Assembly: GCF_022565915.1 (NCBI RefSeq)
Contig: NZ_JAJOYX010000003.1
Span: 461,473-525,472 of the forward strand
Source of the DNA: Nesterenkonia sp. LB17
GTDB taxonomy: Bacteria; Actinomycetota; Actinomycetes; Actinomycetales; Micrococcaceae
DNA length: 64,000 bases
Direction: 5' to 3'
In this document: positions 53,321 to 62,635 of the stretch, piece after piece
How positions within the stretch are numbered: position 1 is the stretch's first letter
Layout: the number at the start of each line of letters is the position of its first letter
Made by a program: the position numbers and the translations under genes
The notes under the pieces: model-generated
The model's input: only the letters and a program-made list of their open reading frames with translations
What the model was told of the DNA's origin: nothing
Databases searched by the model: none

Positions 53321-54172
53321 TCAGCTTTCGGACTGGTATTCCTCGATGTGCTCATCGACCAGTTCGCGGAACGGACGCTCGGAGTCGGCCCATGAGACTT
53401 CGTCCACGTACACGCTCGGGGTGCCTTCGATGCCGGCGGCCTGGGCGTGGCGGGTGGTGTAGCTGGCGAAGGCGCGGTAGGTGCCGTCCTCGATGCATTC
53501 ACCGATGTCAGCGCCGAAGGTCTCGTCGGCCAGCTGGGTGAGCTGGTCGTTGGACATCTCATCGTTGTTGACCCGGTTGGCGGTGACCGCTCCGAGGTAC
53601 TCGGAGTAGCTCTCCGGGGACTCCTCCGCCATGCAGGCGAAGGCGTTGGCCGCACGAGCGGGGTAGTTCGTGGAGGAGGAGAGGTAGGCGACCGAGCGGT
53701 ACTCCACGGTGACCAGACCCTCGTCGAGCCACTCGCCCATCTGCGCCGAGTGCTCGGCTTCGAAGTTGGCGCAGTGGATGCAGTAGGCGTCGGTGTAGAT
53801 GATGATGTGCGGAGCTTCGCCGGCTTCACGCTCAGCAACCCCGGGAGGCAGCTCGGAATCGGGGTCCTCGACGTTGGATGCGTCGATCTGGCCGAGGTCG
53901 TCGCCCTCGGCGAGCTCGGTGGAGGAGCTCAGCACGAATCCGCCCTGCTCGTTGGCGGCCGCGGGGGCCGGGCCCTCGCTGGGCGCCGCCCCGGAGTCAT
54001 CACGGTTGAGCACGAAGATGGTCAGTCCCACGACGACGGCGAGCGCCACCACGACGACGCCTACGCGCAGCAGCACCGAGGTGAGCTTCTGCTTACGCTC
54101 CTGCTCCTGCTGCATCTTGCGGGCCTGTTCGCGCGCATTGGCGCTGCGAGGGGATTCTGAGCTGCGAGCCAT
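53321..54172 (-). CDS. Membrane-anchored DsbA-like thioredoxin-fold protein
   Basis: A 283-residue protein. A basic, Gln-rich cytoplasmic start (residues 1-32), a TM helix at about 34-56, then an extracellular thioredoxin fold. The active-site CxxC is CIHC in YTDAYCIHCANFE near 138; the cis-Pro is in IEGTPSVYVDE near 252. Probably an oxidoreductase or disulphide-forming enzyme outside the membrane. ATG 54172 with GGAGA upstream. Confidence 0.9.
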   Translation of the reverse strand: MARSSESPRSANAREQARKMQQEQERKQKLTSVLLRVGVVVVALAVVVGLTIFVLNRDDSGAAPSEGPAPAAANEQGGFVLSSSTELAEGDDLGQIDASNVEDPDSELPPGVAEREAGEAPHIIIYTDAYCIHCANFEAEHSAQMGEWLDEGLVTVEYRSVAYLSSSTNYPARAANAFACMAEESPESYSEYLGAVTANRVNNDEMSNDQLTQLADETFGADIGECIEDGTYRAFASYTTRHAQAAGIEGTPSVYVDEVSWADSERPFRELVDEHIEEYQSES

Positions 54173-54385
54173 GGTCTTCTCCGGTGACTGATGTGGATCA
54201 TGACTGTCCCGGCGTGCCTGGACAGTGATCGGTGTGTGGCTGATGTCGTGATCGTGCCGTGATCGGGATCCGGCAGTGCTCAAGATACAGGGTCAGGCTC
54301 AGGCCGGATACCAGGGTATAGGCTCATGACGATGGCTCCGCTGTCGCCAGGGGGTGTCTGCAGCTACGCATGAAAGGTGTGTCTC

Positions 54386-55921
54386 GTGCCAGAGAATATC
54401 GAGAACGGCAACGGCTATGACTTCGTGGTGGTGGCCAACCGTCTGGCCGTCAATCACGTCACGAACGAGGATGGGACCACCGGCTGGGAGCGCTCCCCCG
54501 GTGGCCTGGTCACTGCCCTGGCCCCCCTGATGGAGAGCTCAGAAGGCGCCTGGGTCGGTTGGCACGGCGCTGCCGACGACGTCCTGGAGCCCTTCGACCA
54601 CGGCGACATGCATCTGGTTCCGGTGCCGCTGACCGGCGATGACATCGAAGATTATTACGAAGGATTCTCCAACGGCACGCTCTGGCCGCTCTACCACGAC
54701 GTGATCGCTCGTCCGGATTTCCACCGGCACTGGTTCGAGGCCTACCGCCGGGTCAACCAGCGCTTCGCCGAGCACACCGCCGAGGTCGCCGCCCACAAGG
54801 CCACCGTCTGGGTCCAGGACTACCAGCTGCAGCTGGTGCCCGCGATGCTGCGCGACCTGCGCCCCGATCTGACCATCGGCTTCTTCAACCACATCCCGTT
54901 CCCTCCCCCGGGGCTCTTCGCACAGCTGCCCTGGCGCCACTCGGTGCTGCGCGGACTGCTCGGGGCGGACCTGATCGGCTTCCAGCGCGCCTCCGACGCC
55001 TCGAACTTCCGCCGCGCGGTGCACAACCGGATGGGCTACTACGTGGAGGACGCGACGATCCACGTGCCGCTGCAGACCAACGCCCCGGATCATGGCTCCC
55101 CGCTGGTCGGATTCAACGCCGATGCTGACCGTGGCACCGCGGTGCGGGTGAACTCGGCCCCGCCGGCGGGGGTCGCCCGCCTGGTGGAGGCCAAGGAGTT
55201 CCCGATCTCCATCGACACCGCGACCATCACCGCGCTGGCCAAGCGCGAGGACATCATCGCTCGCTCCCAGGAGATCCGCGAGGAGCTGGGCAACCCGGAG
55301 ACCGTGCTGCTCGGGGTGGATCGACTGGACTACACCAAGGGCATCCGGCACCGGATGAAGGCCTACGAAGAGCTGCTGCAGAACGGGTCGCTGACCGTGG
55401 GCCAGGTCTGCATGGTCCAGGTGGCGAGCCCCTCCCGTGAGGGGGTGGAGAGCTACCGCCTGCTCAAGGAGGAGATCGAACAGACCGTGGGCCGGATCAG
55501 CGGCGAGTTCGACACGCTCTCCCACCCGGCCATCCGCTACCTCCACCACTCCTACCCGGTCGAGGAGATGGTGGCGCTCTACATGGCCGCCGACGTGATG
55601 CTGGTGACCGCGCTGCGCGACGGGATGAACCTGGTGGCCAAGGAATATGTGGCGGCACGGCGCGGCGACGACGGCGTGCTGGTGCTCTCGGAGTTCACCG
55701 GCGCCGCCGATCAGCTGCGCCAGGCGCTGCTGATCAACCCCCATGACGTCGAGGAGCTCAAGGCCGCCATCCTGCGCGCGACCACCATGGACAGCGACGA
55801 CGCCAGCGCACGGATGGAGAATCTGCGCCGCCAGGTGGTCCACCACGACGTGCGGCGCTGGGCGACTGACTTCCTGGACCGTCTGGGCGAGCTCACCGGC
55901 TCCGCGATCGTGAAGGACTGA
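54386..55921 (+). CDS. otsA: Trehalose-6-phosphate synthase
   Basis: GT20 glycosyltransferase joining UDP- or ADP-glucose to glucose-6-phosphate. 511 residues. [77 protein letters not shown] are all family motifs. The GTG at 54386 has AAAGG 8 nt upstream and is chosen over GTG 54377. First of otsA-otsB-DUF4032. Confidence 0.95.
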   Translation: MPENIENGNGYDFVVVANRLAVNHVTNEDGTTGWERSPGGLVTALAPLMESSEGAWVGWHGAADDVLEPFDHGDMHLVPVPLTGDDIEDYYEGFSNGTLWPLYHDVIARPDFHRHWFEAYRRVNQRFAEHTAEVAAHKATVWVQDYQLQLVPAMLRDLRPDLTIGFFNHIPFPPPGLFAQLPWRHSVLRGLLGADLIGFQRASDASNFRRAVHNRMGYYVEDATIHVPLQTNAPDHGSPLVGFNADADRGTAVRVNSAPPAGVARLVEAKEFPISIDTATITALAKREDIIARSQEIREELGNPETVLLGVDRLDYTKGIRHRMKAYEELLQNGSLTVGQVCMVQVASPSREGVESYRLLKEEIEQTVGRISGEFDTLSHPAIRYLHHSYPVEEMVALYMAADVMLVTALRDGMNLVAKEYVAARRGDDGVLVLSEFTGAADQLRQALLINPHDVEELKAAILRATTMDSDDASARMENLRRQVVHHDVRRWATDFLDRLGELTGSAIVKD

Positions 55922-55923
55922 GC

Positions 55924-56733
55924 ATGGAGGCGTCGCTGAACATGGAGCAGTCGCTGAGCATCGCCCTGGAGCGATTCGCCGATCTCCCCAAGATCCTCAT
56001 CGCCCTGGACTTCGACGGATGCGTGGCCGAGCTGGTCTCCCACGCCGCCGCCGCACGGCCGGTCCCGGAGAACGCCGCGGCCATCGCAGCCCTGGCAGAG
56101 ATGGAGGGCGTGGACATCGCCTACGTCTCCGGGCGGTCGCTGGAGTCGCTGCGCGAGCTGGCCAAGCCGCCCCACGGCGCGCTGCTGATCGGCTCCCACG
56201 GCGCGGAGAAGGACCTCGGCGAGGATGCCCCAGGACTGGAGCTGAACACCACCGAGACGATGGCCCGCGAACAGATCATCTCCACCCTCGAGGAGGTGGC
56301 CGCCGACGCCGAGGGCGCCTGGGTGGAGCACAAGCCCGCCGGTGCCGCCCTGCACGTGCGCAAGGTGGCAGGAGATGAACTGGGTGAACGGGTCCTCGAA
56401 CACGGCCGGGCAGCGTTGTCGCTGGTCGACGGCGCCTACCTGAAGAACGGCAAGAAGGTGCTGGAGTCCGTCGTCGTCCTGGCCACCAAGGGTGAAGGGA
56501 TCACCGAGCTGCGGGAGCACACCGCCCCTGACGCGGTCCTCTTCGCCGGTGACGATGTCACCGATGAACACGGCTTCGCGGTCCTCGACGGCGAAGACAT
56601 CGGCATCAAGGTGGGCGACGGCGAGACCGCGGCCGGCCACCGGATCGCCGAGCCGAGAGATCTCGCCGCGGTGCTGCGCCTCATCGCGCAGCGACGCAGC
56701 ACCTCCCGCTCGGACACCCGCCCGACACCCTAA
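55924..56733 (+). CDS. otsB: Trehalose-6-phosphate phosphatase
   Basis: HAD phosphatase releasing trehalose. 269 residues. Motif I is DFDGCVAEL (nucleophile Asp and general acid Asp conserved; the usual Thr after Gly is Cys), motif II SGRSLESL, and motif IV FAGDDVTDEHGF. Starts 2 bp after otsA. Confidence 0.93.
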   Translation: MEASLNMEQSLSIALERFADLPKILIALDFDGCVAELVSHAAAARPVPENAAAIAALAEMEGVDIAYVSGRSLESLRELAKPPHGALLIGSHGAEKDLGEDAPGLELNTTETMAREQIISTLEEVAADAEGAWVEHKPAGAALHVRKVAGDELGERVLEHGRAALSLVDGAYLKNGKKVLESVVVLATKGEGITELREHTAPDAVLFAGDDVTDEHGFAVLDGEDIGIKVGDGETAAGHRIAEPRDLAAVLRLIAQRRSTSRSDTRPTP

Positions 56734-56742
56734 GGACTGCCC

Positions 56743-58014
56743 ATGATGACCATCCCCGGTCTCGGACTCACCGCCTCAGGAACCATTCCTCAGGAGCTGC
56801 TGGACCTTCCCTGGCATCTGCCGCTGGAGGAGTGGCCCGAGGACATCATCGCCGCCCTGCCGCGCGGCATCTCCCGGCACATCGTGCGCTTCGCCTACCT
56901 GGGTGGATCGGTGATCGCGGTCAAGGAGACCTCTGAGCGGGCCGCACGGCACGAGTACCGGATGCTGCGTCAGCTGGGCAAGCTCGGGGCCCCCTGCGTG
57001 AAGCCCGTGGCCGAGGTCACCGGCCGCACCACCCCGGAGGGCGAAGAGCTCTCTCCTGCCCTGGTCACCCGGCACCTGCGCTTCTCCCTGCCCTACCGTG
57101 CGGTGTTCAACCAGATGATGCGCAAGGAGACGCTGCGGCGGCTGATCCACGCGCAGGCGCTGCTGATGGTGGAGCTGCACCTGATCGGCTTCTACTGGGG
57201 CGACGTCTCCCTGTCCAACACGCTCTTCCGGCGCGACGCCGGTGCCTTCGCCGCCTACCTGGTGGACGCCGAGACCGGTGAGATCCACCCGAAGCTCTCC
57301 ACCGGTCAGCGCGAGCACGACCTCGACGTGGCCCAGGTGAACATCGCCGGGGAGCTCATGGACCTGATGGAGGGCGGCATGGTGGACGAGGACGTGGATC
57401 CGATCGCCACCTCGCACCAGTTCATCGACGCCTACCGCGGACTGTGGCAGGAGCTCACCGGTGACACCGCCTTCAACCCGGACCAGCAGTGGCTCATCGA
57501 GGAGCGGATCCGGAGGCTCAACGAGCTGGGCTTCGACGTCGAGGAGTATGACATCCGCACCATGCGTGAGGATTCCAAGCTCCTGCTCCGCCCGAAGGTG
57601 GTCGACCCCGGCCACCACCAGCGGCGACTGATGAACCTGACCGGACTCGACGTCCAGGAGAACCAGGCCCGGCGGCTTCTCGGCGCGATCGACGCCTACC
57701 GGGCCCAGACCGACCCGCATGGGGACGAGGCGGTGGCGGCCCACATGTGGACCCAGCAGGTCTTCGAGCCGATGATCTCCCAGATCCCCAAGGAGCTGCG
57801 CAACAAGCTGGAGCCGGCCGAGATCATGCACCAGCTCATCGATCACCGCTGGCGGCTCTCCGAGCGGGAGCACCGCGATATCAGCCTGGACCAGGCACTT
57901 CCCTCCTTCATCGACGAGGAGCTCAAAGGCCTGCGCGACGAGGCCACGCTGATGATCAATCCTCCCGGGGACGTGATCGATCAGCTGGACCGGCTCAACC
58001 GTGGCGAGGGCTGA
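56743..58014 (+). CDS. DUF4032 kinase-like protein
   Basis: A 423-residue protein. The first half has kinase-fold traits: YLGGSVIAVKETSERAARHE (a VAVK-like Lys and the following Glu), and HLIGFYWGDVSLSNTLF (resembling the HxD/DxxxxN catalytic loop) followed by YLVDAETGE (DFG-like). The second half is the DUF4032 domain proper (LRPKVVDPGHHQRRLMNLTG). Nine bp after otsB, implying an operon with trehalose synthesis. Function unknown; phosphorylation of a sugar or protein is a guess. Confidence 0.85.
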   Translation: MMTIPGLGLTASGTIPQELLDLPWHLPLEEWPEDIIAALPRGISRHIVRFAYLGGSVIAVKETSERAARHEYRMLRQLGKLGAPCVKPVAEVTGRTTPEGEELSPALVTRHLRFSLPYRAVFNQMMRKETLRRLIHAQALLMVELHLIGFYWGDVSLSNTLFRRDAGAFAAYLVDAETGEIHPKLSTGQREHDLDVAQVNIAGELMDLMEGGMVDEDVDPIATSHQFIDAYRGLWQELTGDTAFNPDQQWLIEERIRRLNELGFDVEEYDIRTMREDSKLLLRPKVVDPGHHQRRLMNLTGLDVQENQARRLLGAIDAYRAQTDPHGDEAVAAHMWTQQVFEPMISQIPKELRNKLEPAEIMHQLIDHRWRLSEREHRDISLDQALPSFIDEELKGLRDEATLMINPPGDVIDQLDRLNRGEG

Positions 58015-58777
58015 GCCGGCTCATCCGGCGGCCGATCTCCACCGCGGTGCGGCGCATCAGCGGCACCGCGTGCCGGACGAAGCTGTCGTGCATCCGTCCG
58101 GTGGGCCCGGAGACGGAGAGTCCCATGGGTGAGGGTCCGTGCGGGACGACGACGGCGAGGCAGCGCACTCCCATCTCCTGCTCCTCGTCGTCGAGGGCGT
58201 AGCCCTGGGCGGCGATCCGCGGCAGCTGCTCCAGCAGCGCATGCGGGCGGGTCAGCGTCTTCTCGGTCAGCGAAGGCATGCCGGTGGCGGCGAGGATCTC
58301 GCGCACCCGCACCGGGTCCATCCCGGCCAGCAGCGCCTTGCCCACTCCGGTGGAGTGCAGGTGCGCTCGGCGCCCCACCTCGGTGAACATCCGCATCGTG
58401 TGCGGCGAGGGGACCTGCCCGATGTAGACGATCATCTCCGATTCCATGGCCGCCAGATTCACGCTCTCACCGAGCTCCGACACCAGTGCCTGCATCTGCG
58501 GCACAGCGGGTCCGCCGAGCTGCCGGGTGGCGGACTCCCCCAGCGGCACCAGGTTCGCACCCAGCGCGTAGCGCCTGTCGCTGAGCTGATGGACCACCCC
58601 CACACCCATCAGCGTGTGCAGGAGCCGGTGCACCGTGGGCCCGGCGAGACCCGTGGCGGCCTTCAGCTCCCCGGCCGTCGCGGACCCGCCCAGGCCGGCC
58701 AGCACATTGAGCAGATTGAAGGCGCGCTCCACGACCTGCACCCGCTGAGAGTCCGCATTGCGGACATTGGCTTCCAT
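57995..58777 (-). CDS. IclR-family regulator, likely of aceB
   Basis: A 260-residue regulator. HTH at about 25-60 (TAGELKAATGLAGPTVHRLL) and IclR effector domain (RRAHLHSTGVGKALLAGMDP). It is divergent from malate synthase, as IclR is from the glyoxylate genes elsewhere, and its 3' end overlaps the convergent DUF4032 gene by 20 nt. TAGAGT lies 7 nt before the ATG, without a ribosome site, so a leaderless start is likely. Confidence 0.92.
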   Translation of the reverse strand: MEANVRNADSQRVQVVERAFNLLNVLAGLGGSATAGELKAATGLAGPTVHRLLHTLMGVGVVHQLSDRRYALGANLVPLGESATRQLGGPAVPQMQALVSELGESVNLAAMESEMIVYIGQVPSPHTMRMFTEVGRRAHLHSTGVGKALLAGMDPVRVREILAATGMPSLTEKTLTRPHALLEQLPRIAAQGYALDDEEQEMGVRCLAVVVPHGPSPMGLSVSGPTGRMHDSFVRHAVPLMRRTAVEIGRRMSRLSPRHG

Positions 58778-58784
58778 GATGCGA

Positions 58785-58790
58785 ACTCTA
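58785..58790 (-). promoter_or_regulatory. -10 box of leaderless IclR gene
   Basis: TAGAGT on the minus strand, 7 nt before the ATG at 58777. No Shine-Dalgarno. Confidence 0.4.
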
Positions 58791-58872
58791 TGCCAAGAAT
58801 GGTGTGAGCGAGAGCACCCGCGTCGCTGTTTTTCGGCGACACAGTTTTTTCATCCCTGCAAAGGAGCAGCGC

Positions 58873-60474
58873 ATGAGCATCACCATCCACGCCCCCTACG
58901 AGGTCCCGGGCACCGAGGCGATCCTCACCGATGAGGCCCTGGCGTTTCTCGAAGAGCTCCACACCCGGTTCGCAGGAACCCGCAACGAGCTCCTCGAGGA
59001 CCGGCGCACCGCGCAGGCCCAGGCGGCGAGCTCCGGCACCGTGGACTTCCCGGCCGAGACCGCACAGGTGCGCGAATCGGACTGGAGCGTCGCCGAGCAC
59101 CCGGCCGCGCTGCAGGATCGCCGGGTGGAGATCACGGGTCCGCCAGCCCCTGCCAAGATGGCCATCAACGCGCTGAACTCCGGCGCCAAGGTCTGGCTGG
59201 CCTGCCTTGAAGATGCGCTGGCACCGAACTGGTTCAACGTGATCGACGCTCAGCGCAACCTCGCCGGCGCCGCATCAGGAACCCTCGAGTTCACCTCGCC
59301 GGAGGGCAAACAGTACAGCCTGCGCGATGACATCACACTGCCGACCGTGGTCGTGCGGCCGCGCGGCTGGCACCTGCCGGAGAAGCACCTCCAGCTCGAC
59401 GGCACGCCTGCCATCGGCGCCCTGGTGGACTTCGGACTGCACTTCTTCCACAACGCGAAGACCCTCACCGAACAGGGCCGCGGCCCCTTCTACTACCTGC
59501 CGAAGCTGGAGCACTATAAGGAAGCCCGGCTCTGGGATGAGGTCTTCAGCTTCGCCGAGGAGAAGCTCGGCATCCCCCATGGCACCATCCGCGCCACGGT
59601 CCTCATCGAGACGCTGCCCGCCGCGTTCCACATGGATGAGATCCTCTATGAGCTGCGTGATCACGCCTCCGGGCTCAATGCCGGACGCTGGGACTACCTG
59701 TTCTCGATGATCAAGTACTTCCGCGCCTCGGGCGAGAAGTTCGTCCTCCCGGATCGCGCGCAGGTGTCCATGACGCAGCCCTTCATGCGGGCCTATACCG
59801 AGCTGCTGGTGAAGACCTGCCACAAGCGCGGCGCCTTCGCCATGGGCGGGATGGCAGCCTTCATCCCGAACCGGCGCGAACCCGAGGTCACCGCCAAGGC
59901 CATCGAGAAGGTCCGCGACGACAAGTCCCGTGAGGCCGCTGACGGTTTCGACGGCTCCTGGGTCGCCCACCCCGATCTGGTGGACCTCTGCCGTGACGAG
60001 TTCGACGCGGTGCTGAAAGACCAGCCGAACCAGCTGGCCCGCCAGCGCGACGACGTGGACGTCTCGGCGGCGGACCTGCTCGACGTCGCCGCCGCGGAGG
60101 GTGACGTCACCGAGGCCGGGGTGCGGATGAACCTCTACGTCGCGGTCTACTACACCGCTATCTGGCTCTCCGGCAACGGTGCCGTGGCGATCCACAACCT
60201 GATGGAGGACGCCGCGACGGCCGAGATCTCCCGCTCCCAGGTCTGGCAGCAGATCCACAACGGCACGATCACTGCCGATACCGGGGTGAAGGTGACCCCC
60301 GACCTGGTCACACGGCTGCTCGATGAAGAGGTAGAGCGCCTGCGTGGGGAGATCACCGACGCGGACACCTTCTCCAAGTACTTCGAGCCCGCGGCCGGCA
60401 TCGTGCGCGCCCTGGTCCTGGACGAGGAGTACATCGACTTCCTCACCCTGCCGGCCTACGAGCTGATGCCCTGA
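58873..60474 (+). CDS. aceB: Malate synthase A
   Basis: Condenses glyoxylate and acetyl-CoA to malate. 533 residues, the A-type size. VVVRPRGWHLPEKHL contains the catalytic Arg; LPKLEHYKEARLW, TVLIETLPAAFHMDEILYEL, and C-terminal SGNGAVAIHNLMEDAATAEI are family motifs. AAGGAG lies 7 nt before ATG 58873. Isocitrate lyase is not in the window. The AT-rich TTTTTCGGCGACACAGTTTTT (split as TTTTTC and GTTTTTT words) before it may be the IclR operator. Confidence 0.96.
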   Translation: MSITIHAPYEVPGTEAILTDEALAFLEELHTRFAGTRNELLEDRRTAQAQAASSGTVDFPAETAQVRESDWSVAEHPAALQDRRVEITGPPAPAKMAINALNSGAKVWLACLEDALAPNWFNVIDAQRNLAGAASGTLEFTSPEGKQYSLRDDITLPTVVVRPRGWHLPEKHLQLDGTPAIGALVDFGLHFFHNAKTLTEQGRGPFYYLPKLEHYKEARLWDEVFSFAEEKLGIPHGTIRATVLIETLPAAFHMDEILYELRDHASGLNAGRWDYLFSMIKYFRASGEKFVLPDRAQVSMTQPFMRAYTELLVKTCHKRGAFAMGGMAAFIPNRREPEVTAKAIEKVRDDKSREAADGFDGSWVAHPDLVDLCRDEFDAVLKDQPNQLARQRDDVDVSAADLLDVAAAEGDVTEAGVRMNLYVAVYYTAIWLSGNGAVAIHNLMEDAATAEISRSQVWQQIHNGTITADTGVKVTPDLVTRLLDEEVERLRGEITDADTFSKYFEPAAGIVRALVLDEEYIDFLTLPAYELMP

Positions 60475-60488
60475 TCGGTTCGGTCTGA

Positions 60489-61040
60489 TCAGACTGGTCT
60501 GATCAGCAGTCTCTGCAGGCCATGGAGGTAGATACGTTCTGCCTCCATGGCCTGCGGTGCGTCCGGGGCCTGGCCGGTGGCGGTTGCAGTGGCGGTGGCG
60601 GGGCGTTCAAGCAAAGCCTGGTTCTGCTCGGTGGCCACCGCCCCCAGCGCGAAACGCATCACCACAGCGGTCGTGTCCCTTGCCTCGTCCCGCGGCCATC
60701 CCGCCGTGACGAGCCGTTCAGGCAGCAGCTGGGCCGGCGGCAGGCTGGCATCGAGCGCGTAGGCCAGCAGCAGCAGATCGCCCACGTCGCGCAGCGGCAG
60801 CACGAGTTCCCGGAACCGCAGCATGAGCTGCAAGGCGTCACCGGACTCGGTGCGCAGCGGCGTCAGGATCTCGTGGGCCACCGTGCGCAGCAGCTCTTGT
60901 TTGCTGGGCACGTGATAGTAGAGGGCGCCCGGGGCGACGTCGAGCTCCTTGGCCAGGCGACGCATGGACACGTCCTGGAGGCCGTACTGGATCAGCAACG
61001 ATCGCGCCGTCCTGGTGATCAGCTCCAGGGAGAGTGCCAA
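60489..61040 (-). CDS. TetR-family regulator
   Basis: A 183-residue regulator. HTH at about 25-45 (VSMRRLAKELDVAPGALYYHV). TTG start with GGAG 9 nt upstream. The ligand domain has an Ala-Thr run (ATATATATG) near residue 150. Target unknown; convergent with aceB. Confidence 0.9.
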   Translation of the reverse strand: MALSLELITRTARSLLIQYGLQDVSMRRLAKELDVAPGALYYHVPSKQELLRTVAHEILTPLRTESGDALQLMLRFRELVLPLRDVGDLLLLAYALDASLPPAQLLPERLVTAGWPRDEARDTTAVVMRFALGAVATEQNQALLERPATATATATGQAPDAPQAMEAERIYLHGLQRLLIRPV

Positions 61041-61115
61041 GGGTGATAGCTCCTCACGGAATCAGGGGCGAAGAGTCGCAGACTCGAGACGGGCGTTGGG
61101 TCGTCACCGACGAAC

Positions 61116-61772
61116 CTACAGGCCGCTGTCGCGGAAGAGCTTCTCATCGGGGTCCGTCATGGACTCTTCGATGAGCCATCGGTTGGTCTGCAGCGCCTGC
61201 AGGTTCTTGGACACCAGGGTGTCGCGGGTCTTGGCCACTCCCTCGGCCAGCAGACCGATCTGCGCCTTGAACTCCGCCGCGTGGCGCGGCTTCTCGTTGT
61301 CGGGCAGGGCCAGGAACAGCTCCAGGGTGCGCGGAAGGTGCCGGTGGATGGTCCGATTCACGGCATCCTGGTGAGCCGGGTACCGGGACAAGGCGTCCCA
61401 GCGCTCCACGATCTCCTCAAGCCCGACCACCATCATTCGCAGCTGACCCTGGGTCGAGGGCGGCAGCTGCGCTGACCGGCTGCGCACCGTGGCGCTGATC
61501 GCGGCCAGTTCGTCCTGCAGCCGCTGCTGGTCATCATTGAGCCGCACGGATCGGCGCAGACGGCTCTGCGCACGGCCGACGACGGCGCCGTATGTCCCTG
61601 CGGCGGCCGCACCGCCTACCATGGTTCCGGCCAGGATCGCCCAGAGGTTGGGGAGCATGATGAGCAGCATGAGACCGAACCCGAGCAGGAAGGCAAGCAG
61701 GGGAAGGGCGAGATGCGTACGGCGCTGGGCGTCGGTGCCCTGATGTTCGCCGCGCGAGAGTTCAGAGCCGAT
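61116..61772 (-). CDS. Membrane protein, apparently with AUC start; XpaC-like features
   Basis: Two hydrophobic segments form a hairpin (about residues 20-42 and 44-64), followed by a helical cytosolic domain with DAVNRTIHRHLPRTLELFLA near 150, faintly like XpaC/TelA-type proteins. The first ATG in frame (61670) lies inside the first hydrophobic segment, and the frame is open for about 100 codons upstream with no ATG, GTG or TTG. A perfect AGGAGG (61783-61778) sits 5 nt before an ATC codon at 61772, which yields a clean hydrophilic N-terminus (GSELSRGEHQ). I take 61772 as the start; ATG 61670 is the conservative alternative. Function unknown. Confidence 0.6.
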   Translation of the reverse strand: MGSELSRGEHQGTDAQRRTHLALPLLAFLLGFGLMLLIMLPNLWAILAGTMVGGAAAAGTYGAVVGRAQSRLRRSVRLNDDQQRLQDELAAISATVRSRSAQLPPSTQGQLRMMVVGLEEIVERWDALSRYPAHQDAVNRTIHRHLPRTLELFLALPDNEKPRHAAEFKAQIGLLAEGVAKTRDTLVSKNLQALQTNRWLIEESMTDPDEKLFRDSGL

Positions 61773-62068
61773 GACGACCTCCTGCTCATGCTGCTGAGTA
61801 TCAGTACAGGATATATCGCGGTGATGGACAGACTCTGAACACCGAGTCGGGACCCCTTCCCGATGAAGATCTGCTTCTGGAAGAACGCCATACTGATTCT
61901 CGACCAGCGGTCAGTTGGGGTCTGAGATCTGGCGGAACGCGTCGCACCTGCCATGCGGCGCCAGCCCCGGAGACGTAGTCACCTTGGGACTCATGGGTAC
62001 GCTTACCGAGGAGTCCATGTCGGGCCGCCTGAGCTGCGCCGGATGCCGTGGTGCTGGGGCACCGAGCG
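61773..62068. other. Intergenic region, no gene seen
   Basis: About 300 bp between the amphi-Trp gene stop and the membrane gene. It shows low third-position bias in all frames. A possible minus-strand promoter is TGTCCA and TACTGA about 18 bp apart near 61800-61830. Confidence 0.35.
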
Positions 62069-62359
62069 CTAGTCGCTGGGACCCTGGACACCGGACGAAG
62101 GAGATCCCTGGCGCTCAGCGAGGGACCACCACATCTCCAGCTCCAGCTCCCGCTTGACGTGGCCTGACTTAGGCGTGTCTTTGACCTCGACGGAAAGGCC
62201 TATCTGCTCTTCGGCTCGGATGCGCACCCGCTGACCATCGAGAGACAGGTCGATATCCCCTTCCCGGATCTGGTCTGCGAGGACATTCAGGAAGTCTGCC
62301 AGCTCAGCACGAGTCAGCACCTGCTTCCCCTTGAGCAAGGTCCTGGCGTTCGATGACAT
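62069..62359 (-). CDS. amphi-Trp domain protein
   Basis: A 96-residue protein. TRAELADFLNVLADQIREGD and LSVEVKDTPKSGHVKRELEL with the closing EMWW give the amphipathic Trp motif of this small family. Role unknown. ATG 62359 with AGGAGGG upstream is preferred over the longer frame from 62401. Confidence 0.87.
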   Translation of the reverse strand: MSSNARTLLKGKQVLTRAELADFLNVLADQIREGDIDLSLDGQRVRIRAEEQIGLSVEVKDTPKSGHVKRELELEMWWSLAERQGSPSSGVQGPSD

Positions 62360-62635
62360 ATCGCCCTCCTGTTGCTCTGTGCCCGAGCCGAATCGGCACA
62401 TTCGTATGTAGTTCTCGGGTCTCGGCCACCTAGGGGCCCGCGTCAGCGGACCCCTCCGCGATCAGGAAGCCGGGCGGGCAGTCCAGCGGCTCATGGCCGG
62501 ACCGGCCTGACACCCATTGTCTACCGTGACGGAAGAGTTGGCCACCGGTCTTTGGCCTGGGACAGAGCCAGTCAGGTCAAGACCGGAACACCGACGCGCG
62601 CTCGGATCAGGTCAGGGGCTGGGGCTGTGCTGGGC
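62360..62635. other. Intergenic region, no gene seen
   Basis: 276 bp between the amphi-Trp and CPBP genes (both minus strand). It must hold the amphi-Trp promoter; no clear hexamers. Confidence 0.3.
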
